DNA of 64,000 nucleotides from positions 248,001 to 312,000 of the forward strand of contig NZ_JADLJL010000001.1 of assembly GCF_015680235.1 (NCBI RefSeq), in the 5' to 3' direction. Below the pieces are notes generated by a model that worked only from the letters and a program-made list of their open reading frames with translations, was not told the origin of the DNA and made no database searches. Origin of the DNA: Pseudomonas guariconensis (GTDB lineage: Bacteria > Pseudomonadota > Gammaproteobacteria > Pseudomonadales > Pseudomonadaceae). How positions within the stretch are numbered: position 1 is the stretch's first letter; each line of letters opens with the position of its first letter. The position numbers and the translations under genes are program-made. Shown one piece after another: positions 45,567 through 56,400 of this stretch.

Positions 45567-45677
45567 CTGCTATGCAGCCCATCGCCGACAAGCCTGCACA
45601 GGTACTGCATCAGGCTCTATGTTTGCGCAGTACCTGTGGGAGCTGACTTGCCGGCGATGGGCCGCAAAGCGGCCCCA
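45567..45677. repeat. Inverted REP-like repeat before the Nudix gene
   Basis: GGGCTGCTATGCAGCCCATC, then GCCGACAAGCCTGCACAGGT, faces ACCTGTGGGAGCTGACTTGC and CGGCGATGGGCCGCAAAGCGG. The arms are imperfect, about 35 bases each. The same arm family occurs near 47960-48058. Confidence 0.65.
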
Positions 45678-45698
45678 GCAATCCAAAGGGACATATCA

Positions 45699-46139
45699 AT
45701 GACCTGGCAACCCCACATCACCGTCGCCACCATCGTCGAACACGAGGGCAAGTTCCTCTTCGTAGAAGAGTTCAAGGCCGGCCAGCACGTGTTCAACCAA
45801 CCCGCCGGCCACCTGGAGCCCAACGAGACCCTGCCCCAGGCCGCCCTGCGCGAAACCCTGGAGGAAACCGCCTGGGAGGTCGAGCTCACCGGCGTGGTCG
45901 GCATCTACCTCTATACCGCCCCCAGCAACGGCGTGACCTACCAGCGCATCTGCTTCGCCGCCCGCCCCGTGCGCCACCACGAAGGCCGCGCCCTGGACAG
46001 CGACATCGTGCGCGCTGTCTGGCTGACCCGTGAAGCGCTGCTGGCCGACCCTATACGCTGGCGCAGCGAGCTGGTGCCACGCTGCCTGGACGACTACCTC
46101 GCCGGCCCGCTGCACAGCCTCACACTGCTACGCGACTGA
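45699..46139 (+). CDS. Nudix hydrolase, NudJ-like
   Basis: A 146-residue protein with the Nudix box GHLEPNETLPQAALRETLEE, completed by TAWEVE. This fits GX5EX7REUXEEXGU except that the final Gly is Ala. The position before mnmA and hflD and the HITVATIVEHEGKFLFVEE start match NudJ, a phosphatase acting on thiamine pyrophosphate and nucleoside di- and triphosphates in E. coli. Substrate here is inferred. Confidence 0.88.
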   Translation: MTWQPHITVATIVEHEGKFLFVEEFKAGQHVFNQPAGHLEPNETLPQAALRETLEETAWEVELTGVVGIYLYTAPSNGVTYQRICFAARPVRHHEGRALDSDIVRAVWLTREALLADPIRWRSELVPRCLDDYLAGPLHSLTLLRD

Positions 46140-46197
46140 CGCGAAGCCCCCGGCCTGATAGAATCGGAATTTTTCCCCCAGATACACACCGGTAGCC

Positions 46198-47322
46198 ATG
46201 ACCAGCCCAGCACTCAAAGACCCCGCCAAGACCCGCGTCATCGTCGGCATGTCCGGCGGCGTGGACTCTTCCGTCTCCGCCCTTCTGCTCATGGAGCAGG
46301 GCTACCAGGTGGAAGGTCTGTTCATGAAGAACTGGGAAGAAGACGACGGCACCGAATACTGCACCGCCCGTGAAGACCTGGCCGACGCCCAGGCCGTGTG
46401 CGACCGCATCGGCATCAAGCTGCACACCGCCAACTTCGCCGCCGAATACTGGGACAACGTGTTCGAACACTTCCTGGAAGAATACAAGGCAGGCCGTACG
46501 CCGAACCCGGACATCCTCTGCAACCGCGAGATCAAGTTCAAGGCGTTCCTCGACTACGCCCTGTCCCTGGGCGCCGACCTGATCGCCACCGGCCACTACG
46601 TGCGCCGTCGCGACACCGGCGAGCTCACCGAGCTGCTCAAGGGCCTGGACCCGAACAAGGACCAGAGCTACTTCCTGCATGCCGTCGGCGGCAAGGAAAT
46701 TGCCCGCACCCTGTTCCCGGTGGGCGAACTGGAAAAGCCCGAGGTGCGCGCCATCGCCGAGAAACACGGCCTGGCCACGGCCAAGAAAAAGGACTCCACC
46801 GGCATCTGCTTCATCGGCGAACGCCGCTTCAGCGACTTCCTCAAGCAGTACCTGCCCGCCCAGCCCGGCGACATCGAGACCACTGACGGCGAAGTGATCG
46901 GCCGCCACCACGGCTTGATGTACCACACCATCGGCCAGCGCCAGGGCTTGGGCATCGGCGGCCTGAAGGACGCCGGCGACGAGCCGTGGTACGTGCTGCA
47001 CAAGGACCTTACCCGCAACGTGCTGGTGGTCGGCCAGGGCAATGAACACCCCTGGTTGTTCTCCCGCGCCCTGCTGGCCTCGGATATCTTCTGGGTCAAC
47101 CCGATCGACCTGGTCAACCCGCGTCGGCTCACCGCCAAGGTGCGCTACCGCCAGGGCGACCAGGCATGCACCCTGGAACGCACCGAGAGCGGCTACCGCG
47201 CGGTGTTCGACGAGCCGCAGCGCGCCGTCACGCCAGGCCAGTCGGTGGTGTTCTACGATGGCGAGGTGTGCCTGGGCGGCGGCGTCATCGAGGCTGCCGA
47301 GCCCTGGAGCCCGCGCCAATGA
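46198..47322 (+). CDS. mnmA: tRNA 2-thiouridylase MnmA
   Basis: A 374-residue enzyme. [18 protein letters not shown] is the PP-loop. The two catalytic Cys lie in [13 protein letters not shown] and [14 protein letters not shown]. It adenylates U34 of tRNA-Lys, -Glu and -Gln and installs sulfur delivered by TusE, whose operon is at 25-26 kb. The stop overlaps hflD (ATGA). Confidence 0.97.
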   Translation: MTSPALKDPAKTRVIVGMSGGVDSSVSALLLMEQGYQVEGLFMKNWEEDDGTEYCTAREDLADAQAVCDRIGIKLHTANFAAEYWDNVFEHFLEEYKAGRTPNPDILCNREIKFKAFLDYALSLGADLIATGHYVRRRDTGELTELLKGLDPNKDQSYFLHAVGGKEIARTLFPVGELEKPEVRAIAEKHGLATAKKKDSTGICFIGERRFSDFLKQYLPAQPGDIETTDGEVIGRHHGLMYHTIGQRQGLGIGGLKDAGDEPWYVLHKDLTRNVLVVGQGNEHPWLFSRALLASDIFWVNPIDLVNPRRLTAKVRYRQGDQACTLERTESGYRAVFDEPQRAVTPGQSVVFYDGEVCLGGGVIEAAEPWSPRQ

Positions 47323-47945
47323 ACAACATCCAGGAGCAACTGATCGCCTTGGGCGGCGTGTTCCAGGCCGCGGTGCTGGTCGACCGCATCGCCCGCACCG
47401 GCCAGGCCAGCGAGGCCAACATCGGCTGCATGCTCGGCAGCCTGCTGGTCCGCGACCCCAGGGACACCCTGGAGGTGTTCGGCGGCGACGACCTGAACCT
47501 GCGTGACGGCTACCGTGCACTGGTCGGTGCCCTGGAGCGCGACCCCAGCAGCCTGCAACGCGAGCCTCTGCGCTATGCCCTGTCGATGCTGGGCCTGGAG
47601 CGCCAGCTGGCCAAGCGCGACGACATGCTCGACACCATCGGCAAGCGCCTGCCGCAGATCCAGGCCCAGGCCGACCACTTCGGCCTGGTTCACGATAATG
47701 TCATCGCTTCCAGTGGAGCCTTGTACCAGGACACCCTGAGCACTCTGCGCCAGCGGATCCAGGTGCACGGCGACATGCGCTTCCTGCAGCAGGCCGGTAA
47801 CGCCTCGAAGATCCGCGCCCTGCTGCTGGCTGGCATCCGCGCCGCGCGCCTGTGGCGCCAACTGGGCGGGCACCGCTGGCAGCTGGTGTTCAGCCGGCGC
47901 AAGTTGCTCAACCAACTGTACGACATGATGCGCAGCCCCTCCTGA
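47319..47945 (+). CDS. hflD: High-frequency lysogenisation protein HflD
   Basis: A 208-residue protein ([40 protein letters not shown] and [20 protein letters not shown]). The mnmA-hflD-purB order is classical. In E. coli HflD affects lambda CII stability at the membrane and may aid MnmA or PurB function; its role in Pseudomonas is not settled. Confidence 0.93.
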   Translation: MNNIQEQLIALGGVFQAAVLVDRIARTGQASEANIGCMLGSLLVRDPRDTLEVFGGDDLNLRDGYRALVGALERDPSSLQREPLRYALSMLGLERQLAKRDDMLDTIGKRLPQIQAQADHFGLVHDNVIASSGALYQDTLSTLRQRIQVHGDMRFLQQAGNASKIRALLLAGIRAARLWRQLGGHRWQLVFSRRKLLNQLYDMMRSPS

Positions 47946-47959
47946 CAGGGGTTTGACAG

Positions 47960-49553
<1,594 letters not shown>

Positions 49554-49570
49554 GCTGACCCTCGCGTTCA

Positions 49571-49597
49571 ACGCCCGGCTTGGCCGGGCGTTTTTAT
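49571..49597 (+). terminator. Terminator after purB
   Basis: ACGCCCGGC-TT-GGCCGGGCGT type stem (49571-49591) followed by TTTTATT. Confidence 0.9.
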
Positions 49598-49634
49598 TCC
49601 CGGATAAAAACTAAGTTTTTTCAATAGGTTGAAC

Positions 49635-50801
49635 ATGAATCCTGATACTCCACTGCAGCTGCTTGGTGGTCTGACAGCCCGTGAATTCCTGCGTGACTAT
49701 TGGCAGAAGAAGCCCCTGCTGGTGCGCCAGGCCTTCCCGGACTTCGAAAGCCCCCTCGACCCCGACGAGCTGGCCGGCCTGGCCCTGGAAGAGGAAGTCG
49801 AGTCGCGCCTGGTGCTCGAGCACGGCGAGCGCCCCTGGGAACTGCGCCGCGGCCCGTTCGCCGAGGACAGCTTCGCCGACCTGCCGGCGCGTGACTGGAC
49901 CTTGCTGGTCCAGGCCGTGGACCAGTTCGTGCCGGAAGTGGCCGAACTGCTGGAGCACTTCCGCTTCCTGCCCAGCTGGCGCATCGACGACGTGATGGTC
50001 AGCTTCGCCGCGCCCGGCGGCAGCGTCGGCCCGCATTTCGACAACTACGACGTGTTCCTGCTCCAGGGCCACGGCAAGCGCAACTGGAAGGTCGGCCAGA
50101 TGTGCGACAGCGACAGCCCGTTGATCGAGCACGCCGACCTACGTATCCTGGCCGACTTCGAACAGAGCGACGAGTGGACCCTGGAGCCAGGCGACATGCT
50201 CTACCTGCCGCCACGCCTGGCCCACTATGGCGTGGCCGAGGACGACTGCCTGACCTACTCGGTAGGCTTCCGCGCCCCGAGCGCCGCCGAGGTACTGACC
50301 CACTTCACCGACTTCCTCAGCCAGTTCCTGCCCGAGGAAGAGCGCTACAGCGACGCCGACGCCCAGCCGGCCAGCGACCCCCACCAGATCCAGCATGACG
50401 CCCTGGACCGCCTCAAGGCACTGTTGGCCGAGCACATGGGTGACGAGCGCCTGCTGCTGACCTGGTTCGGCCAGTTCATGACCGAGCCGCGTTATCCGGA
50501 GCTGGTGTCGGGCGAGGAGCTGAGCGAAGACGACCTGATCGACAGCCTGGAACAGGGCGCCATCCTGATCCGCAACCCCAGCGCGCGCCTGGCCTGGTCG
50601 GAAGTCGACGACAACTTGCTGCTGTTCGCCAGCGGCCAGAGCCGCCTGCTCTCGGGCCACCTGCGCGAGCTGTTGAAGCTGGTGTGCGCCGCCGACGCCC
50701 TGCACATCGAAAACCTTGTACAGTGGCTCGAAGACGAAGAAGGCCTGACACTGCTTTGCCAACTGGTCAAACAAGGAAGCCTGGGATTTGCCAATGAATA
50801 A
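49635..50801 (+). CDS. roxA: Ribosomal protein arginine hydroxylase RoxA (YcfD-like)
   Basis: A 388-residue JmjC-family 2-oxoglutarate oxygenase. The iron site is HFDNYD (His-x-Asp, about residues 134-136) with a distal His in RLAHYGVAEDD. FLRDYWQKKPLLVRQAFPDF opens the domain and the C-terminal helical part dimerises. It hydroxylates an Arg of ribosomal protein uL16. The GNAT gene begins inside its last codons. Confidence 0.93.
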   Translation: MNPDTPLQLLGGLTAREFLRDYWQKKPLLVRQAFPDFESPLDPDELAGLALEEEVESRLVLEHGERPWELRRGPFAEDSFADLPARDWTLLVQAVDQFVPEVAELLEHFRFLPSWRIDDVMVSFAAPGGSVGPHFDNYDVFLLQGHGKRNWKVGQMCDSDSPLIEHADLRILADFEQSDEWTLEPGDMLYLPPRLAHYGVAEDDCLTYSVGFRAPSAAEVLTHFTDFLSQFLPEEERYSDADAQPASDPHQIQHDALDRLKALLAEHMGDERLLLTWFGQFMTEPRYPELVSGEELSEDDLIDSLEQGAILIRNPSARLAWSEVDDNLLLFASGQSRLLSGHLRELLKLVCAADALHIENLVQWLEDEEGLTLLCQLVKQGSLGFANE

Positions 50802-51228
50802 GATCAGCGTTCGCCTCGCCGACTGGCACAAAGACAACGCCGATATCCGCCGCATCCGCGAAGCGGTGTTCGTTGCCGAGCAGCACATTCCGCCGGAGCT
50901 GGAGTTCGACGCCGAGGACCAGGACGCCCTACACTTCCTGGCCCTGGAAGGCGACTACCCGATCGGCACCGCCCGGCTGCTGCCCGACGGCACCATCGGC
51001 CGCATCTCGGTGCTCAAGGACTGGCGTGGGCTGAAGGTCGGCGACATGCTGGTGCGCGCGGTGATCGTCGAGGCGCAGAACCGCGACCTCAAGCAGCAGA
51101 TGCTCAGCGCCCAGGTACATGCCACACCGTTCTACGAGCGCCTGGGATTCCGCGTCGTCAGCGAGGAATTCCTCGAGGCCGGCATCCCGCACGTGGACAT
51201 GGTCCGCGACTCGCGCGAACTGGCCTGA
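50794..51228 (+). CDS. GNAT family N-acetyltransferase
   Basis: A 144-residue ElaA/YjgM-like acetyltransferase: IRRIREAVFVAEQHIPPELE, GTARLLPDGTIGRISVLKDW, RGLKVGDMLVRAVI (CoA-binding) and HATPFYERLGFRVVSEEFLE. It overlaps roxA by eight bases, so it is translated with it. The substrate is unknown. Confidence 0.88.
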   Translation: MNKISVRLADWHKDNADIRRIREAVFVAEQHIPPELEFDAEDQDALHFLALEGDYPIGTARLLPDGTIGRISVLKDWRGLKVGDMLVRAVIVEAQNRDLKQQMLSAQVHATPFYERLGFRVVSEEFLEAGIPHVDMVRDSRELA

Positions 51229-51240
51229 CGCCACACCCCT

Positions 51241-51341
51241 GTAGGAGCGGCCTCGTGCCGCGAGCGGGTAGCACGCAGCCCCAGCTACCTTGGCGCACCG
51301 GGGCCGCTTTGCGGCCCTTTCGCGGCACGAGGCCGCTCCTA
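51241..51341. repeat. Inverted REP-like repeat before topB
   Basis: TAGGAGCGGCCTCGTGCCGC then GA and its mirror TCGCGGCACGAGGCCGCTCC then TA form a 22-base near-perfect stem around about 57 bases, which contain a second small stem GGCCGC/GCGGCC. Confidence 0.75.
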
Positions 51342-51450
51342 TAGGTCTGCGTCACCCGAAAAACTGTATATCCATCCAGATAAAGCTTGCCTACACGCCC
51401 TGGCTTGCGCATTCTAGTGCTCATCATTTCTCGATGAAGCAATCCCGGCC

Positions 51451-53424
51451 ATGCGCCTGTATCTTTGCGAAAAACCCTCCCAGGCAAAAGACATCGCCAA
51501 GGTCCTCGGCGCCAACCGCAAGGCCGACGGCTGCTGGCAGGGCCCCGACGTCTGCGTGACCTGGTGCATCGGCCACCTGCTCGAAACCGCCCCGCCCGAC
51601 AGCTACGACGAACGCTACAAGCGCTGGAACCTGGCCGACCTGCCGATCATCCCCGAGAAATGGAAGATGCTGGTCAAGCCCAAGACCGCCAGCCAGTTCA
51701 AGGCGGTCAAGCGGCTGCTCGGCGAAGCCCGGGAATTGGTGATCGCCACCGACGCCGACCGCGAAGGCGAAATGATCGCCCGCGAGCTGGTGGAGCATTG
51801 CCGTTACCGAGGGCCTGTCCAGCGCCTGTGGCTTTCGGCCCTGGACGACGCCTCGATCCGCAAGGCACTGGCCCGCCTGCTGCCGGGACAGCAAACCTAC
51901 AGCCTGTACCATTCGGCCCTGGGCCGCTCCCGTGCCGACTGGCTGATCGGCATGAACTTGAGCCGCCTGTTCACCCTGCTCGGCCGTCAGTCCGGCTACC
52001 AGGGCGTATTGCCCGTAGGCCGGGTGCAAACACCGACCTTGCGCCTGGTGGTGGACCGCGACCGTAGCATCGCCGACTTCGTGCCCGTGCCCTACTGGGC
52101 CATCGAGGTGCAGCTGGAAAGCGCTGGCAGCGTCTTCAATGCCCAGTGGCGCGCGCCCGAAGACGCCTGCGACGACCAGGGCCGTTGCCTGAACCAGGCC
52201 CTGGCCCAGCAGGCCGCTGCCGCCATCGGCGCCGCTGGCAGCGCCCAGGTGACCCAGGTCGCCACCGAGCGCGTACGCGAAGCCGCCCCCCTGCCCTTCG
52301 ACCTGGGCACCCTGCAGGAAGTGTGCTCGAAGAAGCTCGGCCTCGGCGCCCAGGAAACCCTGGACATCGCGCAGGCCTTGTACGAAACCCACAAACTGAT
52401 CACCTACCCGCGCAGCGACTGCGGCTACCTGCCACTCAGCCAGCATGCCGAGGCGCCGGCGATCCTGGCGGCCCTGCAACGCGCCGACGCCAGCCTGGCG
52501 CCGCTGCAGCCGCACCTGGAACCGCAACGCCGCTCGCGTGCCTGGAACGACGCCAAAGTCAGCGCCCACCACGGCATCATCCCCACCGCCGCCGCCAGCG
52601 ACCCCTCGCGCCTGCCGCCCAAGTACAAGGCGGTGTACACGCTCATCCGTGCTCGCTACCTGGCGCAGTTCCTGCCCAACCACGAGTACGACCGCACCCA
52701 GGCCGAGTTCGACTGCGCCGGCCACGCCCTGCGTGCGGTGGGCAAGCAGATCGTCGAGCCAGGCTGGCGCCGCGCCCTGCCCGAGGCGCTGACCCCAACC
52801 AAAGGGCGCGAGGCGCCGCCCGCTCAAGTATTGCCACCGCTGCGCGAAGGCCAGGACTGCGCCGTGCAGGGTCTGCAACTCAAGGACTTATGGACCCAGC
52901 CGCCCAAGCCCTTCACCGAGGGCGACCTGATCAAGGCCATGAAGAACGTCGCCAAGCTGGTCGACGACCCGCTGCTCAAGCAGAAGCTCAAGGAAACCAC
53001 TGGCATCGGTACCGAAGCCACCCGCGCCAGCATCATTCAGGGCCTGCTCGATCGGGGCTATCTGGTCAAGAACGGCAAGGCCCTGGCCGCCACCCCGGCG
53101 GCCTTCAGCCTGATCGAGGCCGTGCCCCGGGCCATCGCCGACCCTGGCACCACGGCCATCTGGGAACAGGCGCTGGACATGGTGCAGAGCGGCGAAATGA
53201 GTCTGGAAGAGTTCGTCGCCCGGCAATCGGCGTGGATGGGCAAGCTGGTGCAGCGCTGCAGCGGCATGCGTCTGACCATCAGCGGCCCGCCCGTGCCCGC
53301 TTCGGGCAAAGGCGCGCCGTGGAAAAAGAAGCGCAAAAGTAGCCCCAAGGCCAAGGCGGCGGGTGAAGCCACCAAAGCGGCCAACGGCAAGGTCAGGCCG
53401 AGCCGACGCAAGGTAACCCGCTGA
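51451..53424 (+). CDS. topB: DNA topoisomerase III
   Basis: A 657-residue type IA topoisomerase. The Toprim domain has LYLCEKPSQAKDIAKVLG and ATDADREGEMIARELVE. The active-site Tyr is in HKLITYPRSDCGYLP (about residue 320), and VGRVQTPTLRLVVDRD and TGIGTEATRASIIQGL are further family marks. The C-terminal 40 residues are Lys/Arg/Ala-rich (KKKRKSSPKAKAAGEATKA). It decatenates DNA and relaxes negative supercoils. Confidence 0.96.
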   Translation: MRLYLCEKPSQAKDIAKVLGANRKADGCWQGPDVCVTWCIGHLLETAPPDSYDERYKRWNLADLPIIPEKWKMLVKPKTASQFKAVKRLLGEARELVIATDADREGEMIARELVEHCRYRGPVQRLWLSALDDASIRKALARLLPGQQTYSLYHSALGRSRADWLIGMNLSRLFTLLGRQSGYQGVLPVGRVQTPTLRLVVDRDRSIADFVPVPYWAIEVQLESAGSVFNAQWRAPEDACDDQGRCLNQALAQQAAAAIGAAGSAQVTQVATERVREAAPLPFDLGTLQEVCSKKLGLGAQETLDIAQALYETHKLITYPRSDCGYLPLSQHAEAPAILAALQRADASLAPLQPHLEPQRRSRAWNDAKVSAHHGIIPTAAASDPSRLPPKYKAVYTLIRARYLAQFLPNHEYDRTQAEFDCAGHALRAVGKQIVEPGWRRALPEALTPTKGREAPPAQVLPPLREGQDCAVQGLQLKDLWTQPPKPFTEGDLIKAMKNVAKLVDDPLLKQKLKETTGIGTEATRASIIQGLLDRGYLVKNGKALAATPAAFSLIEAVPRAIADPGTTAIWEQALDMVQSGEMSLEEFVARQSAWMGKLVQRCSGMRLTISGPPVPASGKGAPWKKKRKSSPKAKAAGEATKAANGKVRPSRRKVTR

Positions 53425-53433
53425 CGGGCGAAC

Positions 53434-56400
53434 TCAGATCGCCAGGTCGTAAATGATCGGCACCTTCCAGCTCGCCCCGTACTTTCTCAGTGCCTCGCTG
53501 GTGAGCGTACGCAACATGCCCGGTTTCACGGCCTGGATCACTCCCCACAGCTGCGCCGCGCCTTCATCGTCCCCCGCGTCGCAAAGCGTGCTGTATTCAT
53601 CCTGGAGTGCCTGGGGCACTTCAAACCTATGACCGTAGGTCTTTTCCAGGTGGCTCACCCATACGCTGCGCTGCAGCAGGGCCTCGACCAGGATGCTTTC
53701 GGTCTGCTCCGACGTGATCCTGTCCCGTATCGCGTCGAGGGTTTCCTCATCTGCCTCGGCGAAAAAAGGGTGGCGAATGGTCAACCGGTTGAGGCCCAGA
53801 TCCAACGCGTCATTGAGCCCGATCCGAAAATACAGCAAGGCCTCCACCGCCTCGCGCCCGTCGCCTCTCATGTTCAATGCATGCTCGCGGGCAGCTTCGT
53901 CTACCTGGTCCAGCCGCCATAGTCTTCCCAGCAGGCCCACCAGCGCTTCCTCCGCGACACCATCGCGCTCCGCGGCCCATACCGTCCGGTTTATCTCCAA
54001 ATTGCTGAAGCAGGTAATGGCATTGTCTTCGCAGTGTGCGTTCACGGCCAATGCAAACAAGTGCGTCCTCAACGCCGGATCATCCATCAAATCCACCATC
54101 AGGGTGTACAAGCGGTTGGCCAAATCAGTGGCGTGGTCTTCGTTGGAGAAGCCTATCGACCTGGCCACCCTCGCCACCAACGTGAAGAACTCATGCGCCT
54201 CGGGGTACTGCTCCAGCTCGACCCAGGCCAACGCCATGCTGTCTCTGACCGTCGGATCGACACGGTCTTGCCAACGCAAGCGCATCGGCACTTCACTCCA
54301 CCTCGGCTCCTGCCAGTCCCTCGGCTCAGGTGCGTATAGAGCATCGTCAATACGGACCCTGCCCTGCGCCCACAACTGCGAATGAACGACCGTACTGGGG
54401 ATACTGATGCGGGCGTTGCCTCGTATATCGAAGTTGGAGATCCTGGCATGCAGCACAATCCCTGTAGGTATGGACGCCAGGTTGGCGTTGTTGAGCAACA
54501 GTGTATTGAGCATTGGTAAGGATCGAATGTCAGGCGCCCGCCCCAACGGGTTGTTGGACATATTCAAATAGACCAGCGACCTGCAGCGAGACACCCAGGT
54601 GGACTGAATGCCGTCCAGGTCAATCTTGTTATTGGAAAGGTCGAGTACGTTCAACTTCGTATCGAATGCCTTGTGCAAAGGCACCCGCTCGATCTTGCAA
54701 CCGGTCACCTCCAACCGTCGTAAATTGACGAATGCAGCGAGGAACGTGCTCGGTATCTGCTTCAACGGCATTGCCCGCAGCAACAATTCTGAAACGTGCG
54801 GAAACTCAACGCCGGGGAACAAGCTCGGCAACGTTGTCAGCCGCGAAAACAAGACGCCCGCGATCGTCAATGTATCGTCCGGCTCATCACGTGCACGGGT
54901 CTTTCGCGGGATCAAGCGCTTCCAGGCCTTGAGCAAAAGCGCCTTGGCCAGGCGACGGCACTTTATTTCCCTCGGCGAACTCAGCGCATTCACCCAGACC
55001 CAATAGTTGAGGTTCTCGCACAACGCACGGTATTCGACTTTCAGTTCGCCGAGCACCACGCCAGGGACCTGGCTCTTGTTGCGAATCCCTTGCAACCACT
55101 GCTCGACTTCCTCGTCGCTGAAATCTGGATAGAAGTAGCGCAACCGTGTTTGAAGGGACTTGGGTTGGCGCTTGCCGACCTGATATAGATCACTGCTCAA
55201 CGTGTAGTCGTCATGCTCTACAGACAAATCAGGCAAAGCCAGGAATGCACGACCATTGGCCAACGCCTGCGCCACTTGCTCACGGTGGTCGAGCAACAGC
55301 CCGACCAAGCGGGCCCGCAACGTCAATGCAAAGGTTTCGTCCTCGCCCGAGCCTTCGTCCTGTCCCTGCGCGAAAGCGCTGGCAAGGGTCAGGAACAACT
55401 CCCCCGGTTCACCGATATCCCGCCCTTGGTCATCACGTAAAAGGAACTGCCCATCCTGGCAGATCAGGCTGAACATGACGTCTTCGCCCTGGAACCTCAG
55501 TGAAGGCGCCTGCCCGTCGTCAACGATCAGTTCCCAGCCTGGCCCGGCAACGGCGTCGGGGAACGCTTCCAGCAGGCTCACTGCCAAGCGGGCAAGGTCC
55601 AGGCCCTGCGGTATTTCAAAGCACAACGCCTCGAATGCACGCACACTGCGGATCCGTGCGGCATGTACGCCGGCCCATTCAGCCAGGCGTGGCGGAACCT
55701 GTCCGTTCTCCAGCGCTTGCAGGTCGTCATCGCTGGTGATGTGCAATAACTGCTCTGCCGCCAGGCGATGCAGGCCAGCAAACGTCTGGCGCAAGAGACG
55801 TGTGTCATCCGTAACGGCGTCCAGCTCGCGGTACAGGTGCTGAAAGAGTTCGCGTCGGTGCGTCCAGGCCAGGTCAGCCAAGTTGTCATCGCTCGTATCA
55901 CCCGTCGGTCTCAAGTCTCGTACCCGCGAAAGCAATGCCTGGTCCAGGATCGGTTGCCCGTAATGCAACCGGCTCGCCAAGTCGTACACGCGGTTGACCA
56001 ACCGAACCCGCTGAACCGTATCGACCAGTTCGGCGTCCGGTGCCCTGGCATACACATGCAACCCCCTGAGGTAGTCGGCATCCAGGCCATGTATCGCCAT
56101 GACCTGGTCGATCTGTTCGTCACGAAGCTTGCCGAATGCCCCGCCCAGGCGCCGGAACATACGCCGGGCATCTGTCCATTCCACCGGCTGCTCGCACCAA
56201 AGCCGCCAGGCGCCTGCCTGGTTGTGCAGTACTTCCGGGGCATGACCATCCTGGGATTTCAAATGCCAGGTGTCATGGTCACGCTTGAGCACTTCATAGA
56301 ACTGGCCATCGATCTCTATCCAGTGCCGTTCGCCCAGGCTGCGGACCCCAAGCTCATCCGATGCCGCCTCAGCCGGCGGCTCGCTGAGAAACGGCGCAAG